Assembly (NCBI RefSeq): GCF_028715765.1
Contig: NZ_JAQURE010000025.1
Span: forward strand, 1 to 44,290
Direction: 5' to 3'
DNA length: 44,290 nucleotides
DNA from: Rhodoferax sp.
GTDB lineage: Bacteria > Pseudomonadota > Gammaproteobacteria > Burkholderiales > Burkholderiaceae_C
Shown here piece by piece: positions 8,625 through 17,044 of the stretch; positions within the stretch are counted from its first letter, which is position 1; every line of letters begins with the position of its first letter. The notes below the pieces were generated by a model. That model ran no database searches. It saw only the letters and a program-made list of their open reading frames with translations, and had not been told where the DNA came from. The translations under genes and the position numbers were made by a program.

Positions 8625-8906
8625 CTAAAAACCACCGTCTTCCCAGCGCTTGGCAGCATGGGCGATGCGCTCACGATCCGTTGCCACGTAGTTCCACCAC
8701 ATCCGAACAGACTGCGCCAGAGGCGCGCCACCAATGACCACCAGCCTGACACCTTGCGCACCAGCGTGCAAAATGGCACCTGAACCTCCAGGCAGAACGG
8801 CCATCTCCTGAGCCTCAATCGTCTGACCATCAAGATAAAAACTGAGCTGCGCACTGTAAATCGCCATTTCAGCGGCCAGCGCGTACGCCGTTGTGATCGG
8901 CCACAC
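8625..8906 (-). pseudogene. Pirin-family protein, C-terminal remnant
   Basis: The 93-residue frame resembles the end of a pirin (bicupin): SFYLDGQTIEAQEMAVLPGG, then GVRLVVIGGAPLAQSVRMWW, then NYVATDRERIAHAAKRWEDG just before the stop. Pirins are about 280-300 residues with an N-terminal metal-binding cupin, and that half is not present upstream. It is therefore a decayed fragment rather than a small gene. It sits between the integrase and a LysR gene. Confidence 0.6.
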
Positions 8907-9151
8907 AGCGACGAAACGTGCTCAGTGGACGGTACAGCATGAGTTGCGCAAATACGAGCGTTCCTTGGTGCATGACGGTTTTGGGCAGGCTTCCGCAAAA
9001 AACCGACAGTCTGACGCGCCACGACGTTCAAATCGACACCAGACTTAAACACCAAATTTGACAAGTAAATCATTAACTTACGACGTTTCAATGTAACAAC
9101 GTTGGGACACTACTGACGAAATACCTGCCATCTGGTTCGCGTTTGCAAGGG

Positions 9152-10051
9152 TCACCAGTTTGTCTCACTCTTCACAAAATGCAGCGCCAAAAAATCAATC
9201 AGCGCACGCACCTTGGCTGAGACATGTTTGCGCGTCGGGTAGACCGCGTAAATGCCGATTTCAATTGACCGATACTGCGGCATCAATTCAAGCAGACTTC
9301 CGTCGGACAAATCCTTGCCCACCAGAAAACCTGGCTGCAAGATGACACCCTGATCCGCCAGGGCCGCGGCGCGGCAGGTGTCGCCGCTGTTGGTGTGAAT
9401 GCAGGGATTTGTTTTGACCCGCACCGGCCCGTCTGGCCCGTCAAAGTGCCATTCATCCTTGGTTGACCAGTGGCTGTAGGAAATGACTGCATGCTGCGCC
9501 AGTTCTGCCGGATGTGTGGGTGTGCCGTGTTGTTGAAGGTAACGCGGTGACGCACACAACACCATGCGTGTGGTGGCCAGCCGCTTGCTCACCAGGGTTG
9601 AGCTTTCCAGTGTGGCGATGCGGATCGCCATGTCGAACCCTTCCTCCACCAGATCAACCAGCCGGTCCGCCAGAATCACCTCCAGAGTGACTTTTGGGTG
9701 TTGGGCTTTGAACACGCCCCACAGCGGCGCCAGATGAAGAATGCCAAAGGTGAACGGGGCATTGACCCTCAGCAAGCCACTGGCAGCGTCGCTGCGTGCG
9801 GTGACTTCGTCTTCTGCCTCTTGTAGTTCAGCCATCAGGTCTTTGCTGCGGCCGTAAAACACCCGGCCTTCGTCGGTCAGGGACAGGCGCCGTGTGGTGC
9901 GGTGCAGCAAGCGCACGCCCAGGCGGCTTTCCAGGTCCACCACATACCGGGACACCGCCGCTTTGGACATGTCCAGCGCATCGGCGGCCTTGACGAAGCT
10001 GCCAGCATCGACCACCGCTATGAAGGTCTGCATTTCAAGGAATCTGTCCAC
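9152..10051 (-). CDS. LysR-family transcriptional regulator
   Basis: The 299-residue protein has the LysR layout: a winged helix-turn-helix at residues 1-65 (MQTFIAVVDAGSFVKAADAL, then SKAAVSRYVVDLESRLGVRL) and a substrate-binding domain from about 90. It resembles the subgroup often found beside oxidoreductase genes (AaeR/DsdC-like architecture, no specific name). The GTG start at 10051 is preceded by AGGAGA at a good distance. It is divergent from the oxidoreductase at 10200 with a 148-bp gap containing a perfect T-N11-A palindrome at 10095-10107, the form expected for a LysR operator. It probably controls that gene and itself; the inducer is unknown. Confidence 0.9.
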   Translation of the reverse strand: MDRFLEMQTFIAVVDAGSFVKAADALDMSKAAVSRYVVDLESRLGVRLLHRTTRRLSLTDEGRVFYGRSKDLMAELQEAEDEVTARSDAASGLLRVNAPFTFGILHLAPLWGVFKAQHPKVTLEVILADRLVDLVEEGFDMAIRIATLESSTLVSKRLATTRMVLCASPRYLQQHGTPTHPAELAQHAVISYSHWSTKDEWHFDGPDGPVRVKTNPCIHTNSGDTCRAAALADQGVILQPGFLVGKDLSDGSLLELMPQYRSIEIGIYAVYPTRKHVSAKVRALIDFLALHFVKSETNW

Positions 10052-10094
10052 TGTCTCTCCTAGTGAAACAATAAATCACTATTTTAGATATTTA

Positions 10095-10107
10095 TCTAAT
10101 TATTAGA
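10095..10107. promoter_or_regulatory. Candidate LysR box, perfect palindrome
   Basis: TCTAATTATTAGA is a perfect 6+1+6 palindrome that fits the T-N11-A LysR core. It lies 44 bp in front of the LysR start and 93 bp in front of the divergent oxidoreductase start. The surrounding AT-rich stretch (10068-10107) could hold the overlapping promoters. Confidence 0.55.
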
Positions 10108-10199
10108 AGCCAATACAGTACATGCCATGCATCACAAACGTCTGATTAGCCAATGTGGTGTCTAACTCTCAACCTGCTTTATTCACATAAGGAATCATC

Positions 10200-10832
10200 A
10201 TGAAAGTCACAGTCATCGGCGCCGGCCACATGGGCGCAGCCTTGGTCAAACAACTCACCCGCGCTGGCCACCAGGTCACCGTGACAGCCCGCAACCTCGA
10301 AAAAGCGCAGGCCCTGGCAGCAGCCCACCCCGGCGCTGCCGCCGTCATCGCGGCCAATGCGGCTGCCTCCGCGGATGTGGTAGTGCTGGCCACCGGTTAT
10401 GGCGACGCGGTCGCGGCACTCAAGGGAGCGGGGGATCTGGCGGGCAAGGTGGTCATCGACATCACCAACCCACTCACCGCCGACTACATGGGTTTGACGC
10501 TGGGCCACAACACCTCGGCGGCCGAAGAAATCGCCAAGGCGATTCCCGGTGCCGAGGTGGTCAAGGCCTTCAATACGGTCTTTGCCCAGGTGTTGTCTGA
10601 GGGTGCTGACTTTGTCAACGGCCAGACTGTGCCGGTCTTTGTGGCCGGCGACAGCGGGGGCGCCAAGCAAACCGTGAAGGCACTGGCCGAGAGCATGGGT
10701 TTTGCAACCGTGGACGCCGGCGGCCTGAAGAACACACGCTACCTGGAACCGGTTGCCGGCCTGAACATTTACCTGGCCTATGGGGCGGGCCAGGGCACGT
10801 CGATAGCGCCCACTTGGATCAAGCGCGCCTGA
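10200..10832 (+). CDS. NAD(P)-binding F420-dependent-oxidoreductase-like protein
   Basis: The 210-residue protein starts with a Rossmann signature (VTVIGAGHMGAAL, residues 3-15) followed by TARN, where the arginine suggests NADP(H) preference. The rest follows the F420-dependent NADP reductase-like fold: VVIDITNPLT near 83, AEEIAKAIPGAEVVKAFNTV near 105, and VAGDSGGAKQTVKALAESMG near 145. In most proteobacteria such proteins use flavin or another acceptor because F420 is absent, so the substrate is unknown. AAGGAATCATC precedes the ATG. It is divergent from a LysR gene and probably under its control. Confidence 0.85.
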   Translation: MKVTVIGAGHMGAALVKQLTRAGHQVTVTARNLEKAQALAAAHPGAAAVIAANAAASADVVVLATGYGDAVAALKGAGDLAGKVVIDITNPLTADYMGLTLGHNTSAAEEIAKAIPGAEVVKAFNTVFAQVLSEGADFVNGQTVPVFVAGDSGGAKQTVKALAESMGFATVDAGGLKNTRYLEPVAGLNIYLAYGAGQGTSIAPTWIKRA

Positions 10833-10877
10833 ACCGCGAATGCTGACCTAAACTGAAACGAAACCAACGGAGTTGCC

Positions 10878-11693
10878 ATGACATCCACGCCCAAAGCCCC
10901 TGTATTTTTCATCTCGCATGGTGCACCAACCTTCGCCATTGAGCCGGGACAACTTGGTCCTCAATTGCAGGCGCTGGGCCGGCAACTGTCTGAACTCAAG
11001 GCGGTGCTGGTGGTGTCGCCGCACTGGCAAACGAGGGGCGTGAAGGTCATGGGCACGACCCAGCCAGAAACAGTGCATGATTTTGGTGGTTTCCCTGCCA
11101 GCTTGTACACCTTGACGTACCCAGCGGCGGGTCAGCCTGAGCTGGCCAGGGAGGCGGCCCGGCTGCTGACTGCGGCGGGTTTCGCTGCAGAACTTGACGA
11201 GCACCGTGGGCTTGACCATGGCGCCTGGGTGCCACTGATGCACCTGTTGCCGGATGCCAAAGTGCCGGTGTTTCAGGTGTCGCTGCCTGTCAGCCTGACA
11301 CCTGAGCAAGCGGTGCAGATGGGCCAGGCACTGGCACCGCTGCGTGAGCAGGGTGTGCTGATTGTTGCCTCGGGCAGCATGACACACAACTTGTACGAAC
11401 TGCACCCACCTGGCAGCCAGCCAGTCGCCTACGCAACGGAATTCGCCACCTGGGTGAAAACCGCAGTGCTGGCCAACGCCCGCCATCCGCTCATTCACTA
11501 CCGCGCCGAGGCGCCCCATGCCGAACGGGCGCACCCGACGCAAGAGCACTTTTTGCCCCTGCTGGTGGCCATGGGGGCACAGACGGAAGCCGACCAAGTG
11601 CGATACATCGAGGGGGACATCACCCACGGTGTGTTGTCCATGGACTCGTATGTCTGGGGCATGCCCGCCGCCGTTGACAACGCCATCGCCTGA
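10878..11693 (+). CDS. DODA-type extradiol aromatic ring-opening dioxygenase
   Basis: The 271-residue product fits the class III LigB/DODA family (E. coli YgiD-like, 4,5-DOPA dioxygenase). Likely metal ligands are H14 (FFISHGAPTF), H49 (VVSPHWQ) and the His in the C-terminal TQEHFLPLL; H114 (GLDHGAW) and the SGSMTHNL motif are also typical. These cytoplasmic enzymes open catechol-like rings with O2, although the physiological substrate of YgiD homologues is usually unknown. The gene is 45 bases after the oxidoreductase and 16 bases before an esterase, suggesting one operon. It is unrelated in sequence to the catechol dioxygenase at 22119. Confidence 0.9.
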   Translation: MTSTPKAPVFFISHGAPTFAIEPGQLGPQLQALGRQLSELKAVLVVSPHWQTRGVKVMGTTQPETVHDFGGFPASLYTLTYPAAGQPELAREAARLLTAAGFAAELDEHRGLDHGAWVPLMHLLPDAKVPVFQVSLPVSLTPEQAVQMGQALAPLREQGVLIVASGSMTHNLYELHPPGSQPVAYATEFATWVKTAVLANARHPLIHYRAEAPHAERAHPTQEHFLPLLVAMGAQTEADQVRYIEGDITHGVLSMDSYVWGMPAAVDNAIA

Positions 11694-11709
11694 CCCATTG
11701 GAGCCACAC

Positions 11710-12390
11710 ATGATTGCAGCCACCTCCCTGTCTGATCTATACAGCCAGGACGAATTCGGCCTGGTCTATCGGTTGGCGCAACCGGTGCCACAGACACCCC
11801 GCAAAGTGGTGATTCTTTTGCACGGCGTTGGCGGCAATGAGACCAACTTGCTGGGCCTGGCAGCGGGCATGGACCCGCACACCCTGCTGATTTTTCCGCG
11901 TGGCCCGCTGCAACTCGGGGCCCAGCAATTTGCCTGGTTTCGGGTGACGTTCACTGCGGCGGGTCCCAGCATCGTGGCGGAAGAAGCCGAGCAAAGCCGG
12001 GTTGCCCTGATCCACTTTGTGCAGCAGGTGCAGGCCAGGCATGGCATTGCACCGATGGACACGGTGATTGCGGGTTTCAGTCAGGGCGGCATTCTGAGTG
12101 CCAGTGTGGCACTGAGCGCGCCTAAGCTGGTCAAGGGATTTGCCCTGTTGTCCGGCCGCATCCTGCCCGAGCTAAAACCCCACATTGCAGACCCCGTGAA
12201 ACGGGCGCACCTGCAGGCATTCATCGGCCATGGTGAGTTGGATACCAAGCTGCCGCTGAGCTGGGCGAAACGGTCTGACCAGTGGTTGAGTGAACTCGGT
12301 GTGGCACACCTGACGCGTCTGTACCCGGTCGGCCACACCATCAGCACTGCCATGCGGGACGATTTTTTGAACTGGCTTGAAGGCCTTTGA
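11710..12390 (+). CDS. Phospholipase/carboxylesterase-type alpha/beta hydrolase
   Basis: From the ATG at 11710 the protein has 226 residues, the normal size for the acyl-protein-thioesterase/carboxylesterase family. It shows LLHGVGGNETNLLGLA (oxyanion region, residues 36-51), the nucleophile elbow GFSQGG with S124, the acid D178 (GHGELDTKLP) and the histidine H209 (PVGHTIS). There is no signal peptide, so it is cytoplasmic. A longer in-frame extension upstream overlaps the dioxygenase gene and does not look like protein, hence this start. It is likely co-transcribed with the dioxygenase; the substrate is unknown. Confidence 0.9.
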   Translation: MIAATSLSDLYSQDEFGLVYRLAQPVPQTPRKVVILLHGVGGNETNLLGLAAGMDPHTLLIFPRGPLQLGAQQFAWFRVTFTAAGPSIVAEEAEQSRVALIHFVQQVQARHGIAPMDTVIAGFSQGGILSASVALSAPKLVKGFALLSGRILPELKPHIADPVKRAHLQAFIGHGELDTKLPLSWAKRSDQWLSELGVAHLTRLYPVGHTISTAMRDDFLNWLEGL

Positions 12391-12404
12391 ATGAGGACGT
12401 TTGC

Positions 12405-12902
12405 ATGACGGTAACACCCACGGGGACCCGCACGACGCTACATATTGGCATTGACTTCACCCGTGTCACACGCACCGGTGGTGGCCAGCCTGATGACACC
12501 CTAGTGCTGAGGATCAGTTCAGGTAAAACGGCCACGGACTTTTTCAAACACTTACCCCCGACGCCGTTTGAGTTGGAAAACGCCATCATGGCGGTGGAGG
12601 ACGAGGTAATTCGCGCGGGCAAGTGGTTGGCGCAGGGCTCAGCCCTGTGCACTCGCGACCTTGGCATCCGCGAGATCGCCCAACTGGCCGGTGTGGCCGA
12701 CCGTGCCTGCATGGTTTTGTCGGTGGAGGCTGTCGAGCAACAGTTTGACTTCCTGGCCGCCTGGGTGCAGGGGCGACCTGGGTCGAGTGCGGGCATTCCG
12801 CTCGACTCAGGCTTTGCCGCCAGCTTGCTGATCTTGCGTGAGTTCATGCACAACCTACAGTTTGCGTCGATCGTCATCGAGCCTGATCACACGCAGTTGT
12901 GA
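12405..12902 (+). CDS. Conserved-looking hypothetical protein
   Basis: I choose the ATG at 12405 because GAGGAC lies 6 bases upstream; an in-frame TTG at 12387 would overlap the previous stop. The product has about 165 residues, with a beta-rich N-terminus (TTLHIGIDFTRVTR, DDTLVLRISSGK) and a helical middle (FELENAIMAVEDEVIRA). I do not recognise a family. The tight spacing behind the esterase and the terminator-like hairpin overlapping its stop codon make it the last gene of the small operon that starts at 10200 or 10878. Confidence 0.65.
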   Translation: MTVTPTGTRTTLHIGIDFTRVTRTGGGQPDDTLVLRISSGKTATDFFKHLPPTPFELENAIMAVEDEVIRAGKWLAQGSALCTRDLGIREIAQLAGVADRACMVLSVEAVEQQFDFLAAWVQGRPGSSAGIPLDSGFAASLLILREFMHNLQFASIVIEPDHTQL

Positions 12903-12910
12903 TCAGGCTC
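12879..12910 (+). terminator. Strong hairpin overlapping the stop codon
   Basis: GAGCCTGATCACA (12879-12891) pairs perfectly with TGTGATCAGGCTC (12898-12910), a 13-bp stem with a 6-base loop. The TGA stop of the hypothetical gene lies in the right arm. No clear T-run follows, so it may act as a terminator or as a 3' mRNA stabiliser. Confidence 0.65.
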
Positions 12911-13153
12911 GCGCGCATTCGTGCCACCGTTTTGGGTCAACTATCACATGGGGAGGTGTGCCTGATGGGTGTGTGTGCATCCGAGCTTACTCTCCGGCCA
13001 AGGCTTTTTTACGGCGACCCCACAGGGCCAGTCGATTGCTCCTGCCAGTCGAACGGTTTTACGCGAACTAACAGCGGACATGGGATGCGATACTGATTGT
13101 CATGCTGTTGAATTTCCTGTTCTCCGACACGGCGGCTGACGCCTGATTGACCG

Positions 13154-13822
13154 ATGACCATTTCCCGCTTGACCGAAATCCTCACCTTATCCAACACTCA
13201 GATTGCGATTGAAGCCGCGGCCACCCTGGCGTTTGCGCTATCAGGGCTGATCGAGGCCGCGCGCAAGCGGCTTGATGTCGTGGGGATTTGCATGGTGATG
13301 GGGCTGACGGCCTTTGGCGGGGGCACGCTGCGTGATATCTTGCTGGACCGGCGGCCATTTTTCTGGGTGCAACATGCGGGATGGTTGTGGGTGTTGCTGG
13401 CCCTTTGCATTGCGGCGATGGTCTTCATGCGGGCCCGACATTTCGAGCCGACCGAACGGGCCTTGCAGTGGCCCGACGCCCTGGGTCTTGGGCTCTTCAC
13501 GGCCGGCGGAACACAGATCGCCCTTGATATTCATATGCCGATGTTCGTGGCGGTTTTAATGGGCATGGTCACCGCGGTGTTTGGTGGAGTGATGCGCGAC
13601 ATCGTGTGCAATGAAATTCCCAGAGCGTTTCGCGACCACCAACCCTATGCGGTTTGTTCTTTTGTGGGTGGCTGGGTCATGATTGCGGCCCAATCCGCAG
13701 GGGCACCTCAGTGGGTGGGTCTGGTGGGCGCCGCCGCAACGGCGACTCTTTTACGCTTAGTCGCGCTCCAACGGGGCTGGAGCCTGCCCGGTTGGCGCGC
13801 GGGTGACTCAGAGAATTACTGA
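13154..13822 (+). CDS. TRIC/UPF0126 family membrane protein
   Basis: The 222-residue product has about seven hydrophobic segments and the internal two-fold repeat of the family, seen in the paired motifs FGGGTLRDILL (near residue 54) and FGGVMRDIVCNEIP (near residue 143). Bacterial members (YadS/YicG-like) are homotrimeric inner-membrane channels related to eukaryotic TRIC potassium channels; some have been linked to glycine transport. It stands alone behind a terminator-like hairpin, so it probably has its own promoter in 12911-13153, which I cannot pinpoint. Confidence 0.9.
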   Translation: MTISRLTEILTLSNTQIAIEAAATLAFALSGLIEAARKRLDVVGICMVMGLTAFGGGTLRDILLDRRPFFWVQHAGWLWVLLALCIAAMVFMRARHFEPTERALQWPDALGLGLFTAGGTQIALDIHMPMFVAVLMGMVTAVFGGVMRDIVCNEIPRAFRDHQPYAVCSFVGGWVMIAAQSAGAPQWVGLVGAAATATLLRLVALQRGWSLPGWRAGDSENY

Positions 13823-14211
13823 CAGGCGTCTTTCGCGTTGGCACGCTTGATTAACTCTCTTGCGAATTTCCACGGCGTGAGAGTAACGAGCTTTATAAAT
13901 AAAAGTCTGGCCTTGGTGAGGCAGGGCAGATTCAAGTCTAATGTGCAGCCGCGGAATTCGAAGGCCATTTCCGCTAGAAGACCATCTCTAAAATCACTCA
14001 ATGTTCGTTAGATTTCATCCTGTGAGTTCATCATAAACAGTCCGTACTGAAAAATCGGCGGGCTAAAAGGCTGGCCTGCAATTGGCAGTACCTCGGCGCC
14101 TAGAGACTCATTCTTAAGTTGAGTCGTTTCAGGATTGCTCGCGCCAGAGGTAGTGGCATCGCAGTAGGGTTGAGGCTCCAGGATTGATCAATTTTTTCGT
14201 TTGACCTGCTG
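13823..14211. other. Intergenic stretch, no clear feature
   Basis: The 389 bases between the convergent channel gene and the GntR gene contain one 61-codon minus-strand frame (13816-14001) that I cannot support. I see no obvious terminator or RNA gene. Confidence 0.35.
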
Positions 14212-14931
14212 CTACTTCAGTTCCGCTTGTTTCGTCTGCAATCGCACGATGTCATGCGTCAACCGGATATGCGCTTCCAGTGCCAATGCCGCGCGCGCCT
14301 CTTGTCGGCTCAATGCGGCACGAAAGATGTCTTCGTGTTCCTTGTGCACATCGCGTCCGCTTGCGTGGGCGGCGGTCAGCCGCCAGTTGATGTTGCGGTA
14401 GCGTTCAGCGTGGCGGTACAGGATGGACAGGAGGTACTTGCTCCAGTTTGAATCAAAGCCTGCAATCAGTGCCTCATGAAAGGATTTGTTGCGTCGCTCC
14501 CAGAGGTCAGAGCCGGACTCTGCCAAATCTCTTTCGGTTTTGCTCAACAGATCGTAGCTTTGCTGCAGCGCTGCTTCCCACTGAGCATCCCCATGGCGGA
14601 TGGACTGGCGCAAGGCATCTGTTTCCAACATCACCCGGGTATTGGTCACGTCCTCCAGATCAGTCATTGAGATCGGCGCCACCCGGAAACCCCGCTGGCC
14701 TTCCGAGGTCACCAGTGCATCCGATACCAGCAAGGACAAGGCCTCGCGCAGGGTGCCGGCGCCCACCTCGTACTGGTCTTTCAGGTGCTCCACGCGCAGG
14801 CGCTCGCCGGGCGCCAGCTTGCCGCTGATCACGTCGTGACGCAGGCCAAGGTAGGCGCGCTCGACCAGGGTGCGCGGGAGGTGCGGTTCGGCCTCAACGT
14901 GGCTGGCCGCCGGTCGCTTGAGCTGGTGCAT
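14212..14931 (-). CDS. GntR-family (FCD) regulator, likely repressor of the phenol cluster
   Basis: From the ATG at 14931 the product has 239 residues. A winged helix lies at about 20-90 (LVERAYLGLRHDVISGKLAP, GAGTLREALSLLVSDALV) and an FCD ligand domain at 95-225 with the expected Asp/His residues (NKSFHEAL, HKEHEDIF). The AGGAG ribosome binding site lies across the stop codon of the upstream activator gene (14936), so the two are translationally linked and co-transcribed. In Comamonas testosteroni TA441, as I recall, a GntR-type repressor (AphS) sits next to the activator AphR and silences the phenol genes. Position and family both match, but the function here is inferred. Confidence 0.85.
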   Translation of the reverse strand: MHQLKRPAASHVEAEPHLPRTLVERAYLGLRHDVISGKLAPGERLRVEHLKDQYEVGAGTLREALSLLVSDALVTSEGQRGFRVAPISMTDLEDVTNTRVMLETDALRQSIRHGDAQWEAALQQSYDLLSKTERDLAESGSDLWERRNKSFHEALIAGFDSNWSKYLLSILYRHAERYRNINWRLTAAHASGRDVHKEHEDIFRAALSRQEARAALALEAHIRLTHDIVRLQTKQAELK

Positions 14932-14935
14932 CACA

Positions 14936-16636
14936 TCACTCCTGAGCCGGTTTGCTTGCGGGGGCGTCGGCCTCACTGGCGTGCTGACGCTTCAGCCGGT
15001 AAGCCAGCTGAGGTCGAGTCAGGCCCAGCAGGCGGGCGGCTTCTGACAGGTTGCCACTTGCGCGCGCCACCGCATGGTCCAGCACACGGGCTTCGATCTC
15101 GTCGAGCGAGCTGCCGCTGTTGAGAATGCGGGTGCTCAGGTCGTCATCCTGGGCGCTGGGCAACCTGACCAGCTGGCCATTGGCGTTCAGACCTGTCTGG
15201 GCGGTATCGGGCTGGTTCGGAAACAGGTGTTCCACTTCGACCATGCCGGCCTGGGTTGCCAGGATCACACCGCGCTCGATCAGGTTTTCCAGCTCGCGCA
15301 CGTTGCCAGGCCAGTCATGCTGGCGCAGCGCCTGCAATGCGCGCTCTTCAATGCCCATCACCCGCTTACCGTGCAGTGCGCAAAAACGGGCCAGCATGGC
15401 CTGCGCCAGCGGCTCAATGTCGGCCTTGCGCTCACGCAGCGGCGGGATGCAAATCGGGTACACATTGAGTCGGTACATCAGGTCAGCCCGGAAACGTCCG
15501 GCCTGCACGGCCTGCGCCAGGTCCACGTTGGTGGCCGCCACCAGACGCACATTGACCTTGCGCGTGGTTTCGCCGCCGACGCGTTCGATTTCACCTTCCT
15601 GCAGCACGCGCAGCAGCTTGGTTTGGGCGGCCATCGGCATTTCACCCACCTCGTCAAGCAGCAAGGTGCCGCCGTCCGCGCGCTCGAAGCGACCCGCGCG
15701 CGCGGCATGGGCGCCGGTGTAAGCGCCTTTCTCGACGCCAAACAGTTCGGCCTCGATCAGCTCAGCCGGCAGGGCGGCGCAATTCACCGCCACAAACGGT
15801 TTGTCCGCGCGGTTGGAGAGTTCATGCAGGGCGCGTGCAAAGCGCTCCTTGCCCACACCGGTCTCTCCGGTCAACAGCACCGTGGCCTGCGTTGGCGCCA
15901 CTTTTTGCATCAGCGTGTAGGCTTTGCGAAAACCAAGGGAGTCACCAATCAGCTGGCCACCCAGGCTGACAGGCTCCAGTGTCGACTTCAGCGCCTCCAC
16001 CTGCGATTGCAGTGCTTCCATCTTGTCCATCAGCGAGTCGTCGGTGAAATAAACGCGATGGGCTTCGCCATCGGGCCATTCCTCGATCGGGCGCCCGACG
16101 ATCTGGCAATGGTCTGCGCCACAAGCGGCGCAGAGGGTTTCCTTGTACAAAATCAGCCGGCCCATGAAGGCACTGGTGTAGCCGCTGGCGTAGCCCAGCA
16201 GCGTCCAGCAGGACGGTTCGTCCACCAGGCCGAACTTTTGCCGGTGGGCGTAGGCCTCCCAGGAATCGTCGCAGCGGAAGTCGGCATTAAACAGGCCAGC
16301 CGCGATGTCGAACGTGATTTTGACGGGCGTGACCCGCGCCGCGCCTTCGAGCATGTGCAGTTGAGGCCCGACCAGGAAGCTGTCCTGCACGCTCTCGCCG
16401 GGCCGTGTTTTTTTGGCGTACTCGGCGTCCGACAGGCCTGAGGCGTAACCCATGCGCGTCAGGATGCGCCGCGCGTGCTCGGTGCCGACCGAATTGATCA
16501 GGTCCTGACGCAGGGCGGCCAGCGCGGCGGTGTGCATCAACACCATGCGCCGGTCCCCCAACCAGATGGCGCCGCTGTCGGGTTCAAAGCGCAGCAGACG
16601 GCGCAAATCCTTGTCCGGGGGGTATTTGAAGCTCAT
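14936..16636 (-). CDS. dmpR: DmpR/XylR-type sigma-54 activator, phenol sensor
   Basis: The 566-residue protein has the DmpR layout: an XylR_N plus V4R sensor (about 10-190), a linker helix (205-220), an AAA+ domain and a Fis-type helix-turn-helix (about 533-555). Walker A is GETGVGKE (257-264), Walker B LLLDEVGE (325-332), and the sigma-54 contact loop is GAYTGA (304-309), with Tyr where DmpR has Phe. The sensor keeps C143, E166, C169 and C177, spaced exactly like the zinc ligands of MopR/DmpR as I recall them, and H94 in the phenol-contact position. Phenol binding should relieve sensor-domain repression and let it activate the sigma-54 promoter at 16922 in front of dmpK, which is transcribed divergently. 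Confidence 0.93.
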   Translation of the reverse strand: MSFKYPPDKDLRRLLRFEPDSGAIWLGDRRMVLMHTAALAALRQDLINSVGTEHARRILTRMGYASGLSDAEYAKKTRPGESVQDSFLVGPQLHMLEGAARVTPVKITFDIAAGLFNADFRCDDSWEAYAHRQKFGLVDEPSCWTLLGYASGYTSAFMGRLILYKETLCAACGADHCQIVGRPIEEWPDGEAHRVYFTDDSLMDKMEALQSQVEALKSTLEPVSLGGQLIGDSLGFRKAYTLMQKVAPTQATVLLTGETGVGKERFARALHELSNRADKPFVAVNCAALPAELIEAELFGVEKGAYTGAHAARAGRFERADGGTLLLDEVGEMPMAAQTKLLRVLQEGEIERVGGETTRKVNVRLVAATNVDLAQAVQAGRFRADLMYRLNVYPICIPPLRERKADIEPLAQAMLARFCALHGKRVMGIEERALQALRQHDWPGNVRELENLIERGVILATQAGMVEVEHLFPNQPDTAQTGLNANGQLVRLPSAQDDDLSTRILNSGSSLDEIEARVLDHAVARASGNLSEAARLLGLTRPQLAYRLKRQHASEADAPASKPAQE

Positions 16637-16670
16637 GGGCGGATCATCTCACGGTAGGGTGAAGACAGTT

Positions 16671-16900
16671 ATCTCGATATTTTCAAACCGATGCAGGTTC
16701 TTGGGGGCGACCTGGGTTGCGGCTGTCAATTTTTTACCATTTGGTAAATTTTACGTGTTTCGACTCATTCAAATAGGCAAAACTCGAAAATCGAAGCTTG
16801 ATTTTGGGCTAAGGGTTAACCCGTAAGCGCTCTGAAGGCGACCGTTTTTGGCACGATGAGGACCTCCATTTCTAGGGGTTATCCCTAGGAATATCGAGAT
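16671..16900. repeat. Long-range 11-bp inverted repeat around the control region
   Basis: ATCTCGATATT at 16671-16681 has its exact reverse complement AATATCGAGAT at 16890-16900, bracketing the dmpR-dmpK control region. The first copy lies 35 bp in front of the dmpR start and the second about 22 bp before the -24 element of the dmpK promoter. They could be two sites for one regulator such as the GntR protein. Confidence 0.5.
16809..16888. promoter_or_regulatory. Two tandem palindromic upstream activator sites
   Basis: CTAAGGGTTAACCC at 16809-16822 and CTAGGGGTTATCCC at 16872-16885 are near-identical palindromic boxes; the second extends to CCCTAG at 16888. Their starts are 63 bp apart, six helical turns, so both face the same side of the DNA. 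They lie roughly 68 and 131 bp before the predicted start of transcription. Paired upstream sites are the rule for XylR/DmpR activators, although this sequence is not the TTGATCAA-like consensus. Confidence 0.55.
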
Positions 16901-16920
16901 TATTGGCGTCTGGGGCAAAG

Positions 16921-16937
16921 CTGGCAAGGTCCTTGCA
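16921..16937 (+). promoter_or_regulatory. Sigma-54 (-24/-12) promoter of the phenol operon
   Basis: CTGGCAAGGTCCTTGCA matches the TGGCAC-N5-TTGC consensus with the GG (16923-16924) and GC (16935-16936) at the required spacing. It lies about 110 bp before dmpK and points into the phenol hydroxylase operon. This agrees with control by the adjacent sigma-54 activator. Confidence 0.85.
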
Positions 16938-17044
16938 AAGTCTTGTCTGTCTTACTTGTTACAGCCCAGCCATGTTCCTTACTTCACTCACCGATCTGAC
17001 CGCAAGGTCCTGTTCGCTGTCAAACGATTACCAAGGTGTCTGCC

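Noticed and set aside
15074..16441. A 455-codon plus-strand frame opposite the dmpR-type gene
   Set aside because: The minus strand carries all DmpR domains; the plus frame has no recognisable motif.
16849..16863. TGGCACG as an additional sigma-54 promoter upstream of dmpK
   Set aside because: The -24 half is perfect, but the bases where GC of the -12 element must lie are AC, so it does not qualify.
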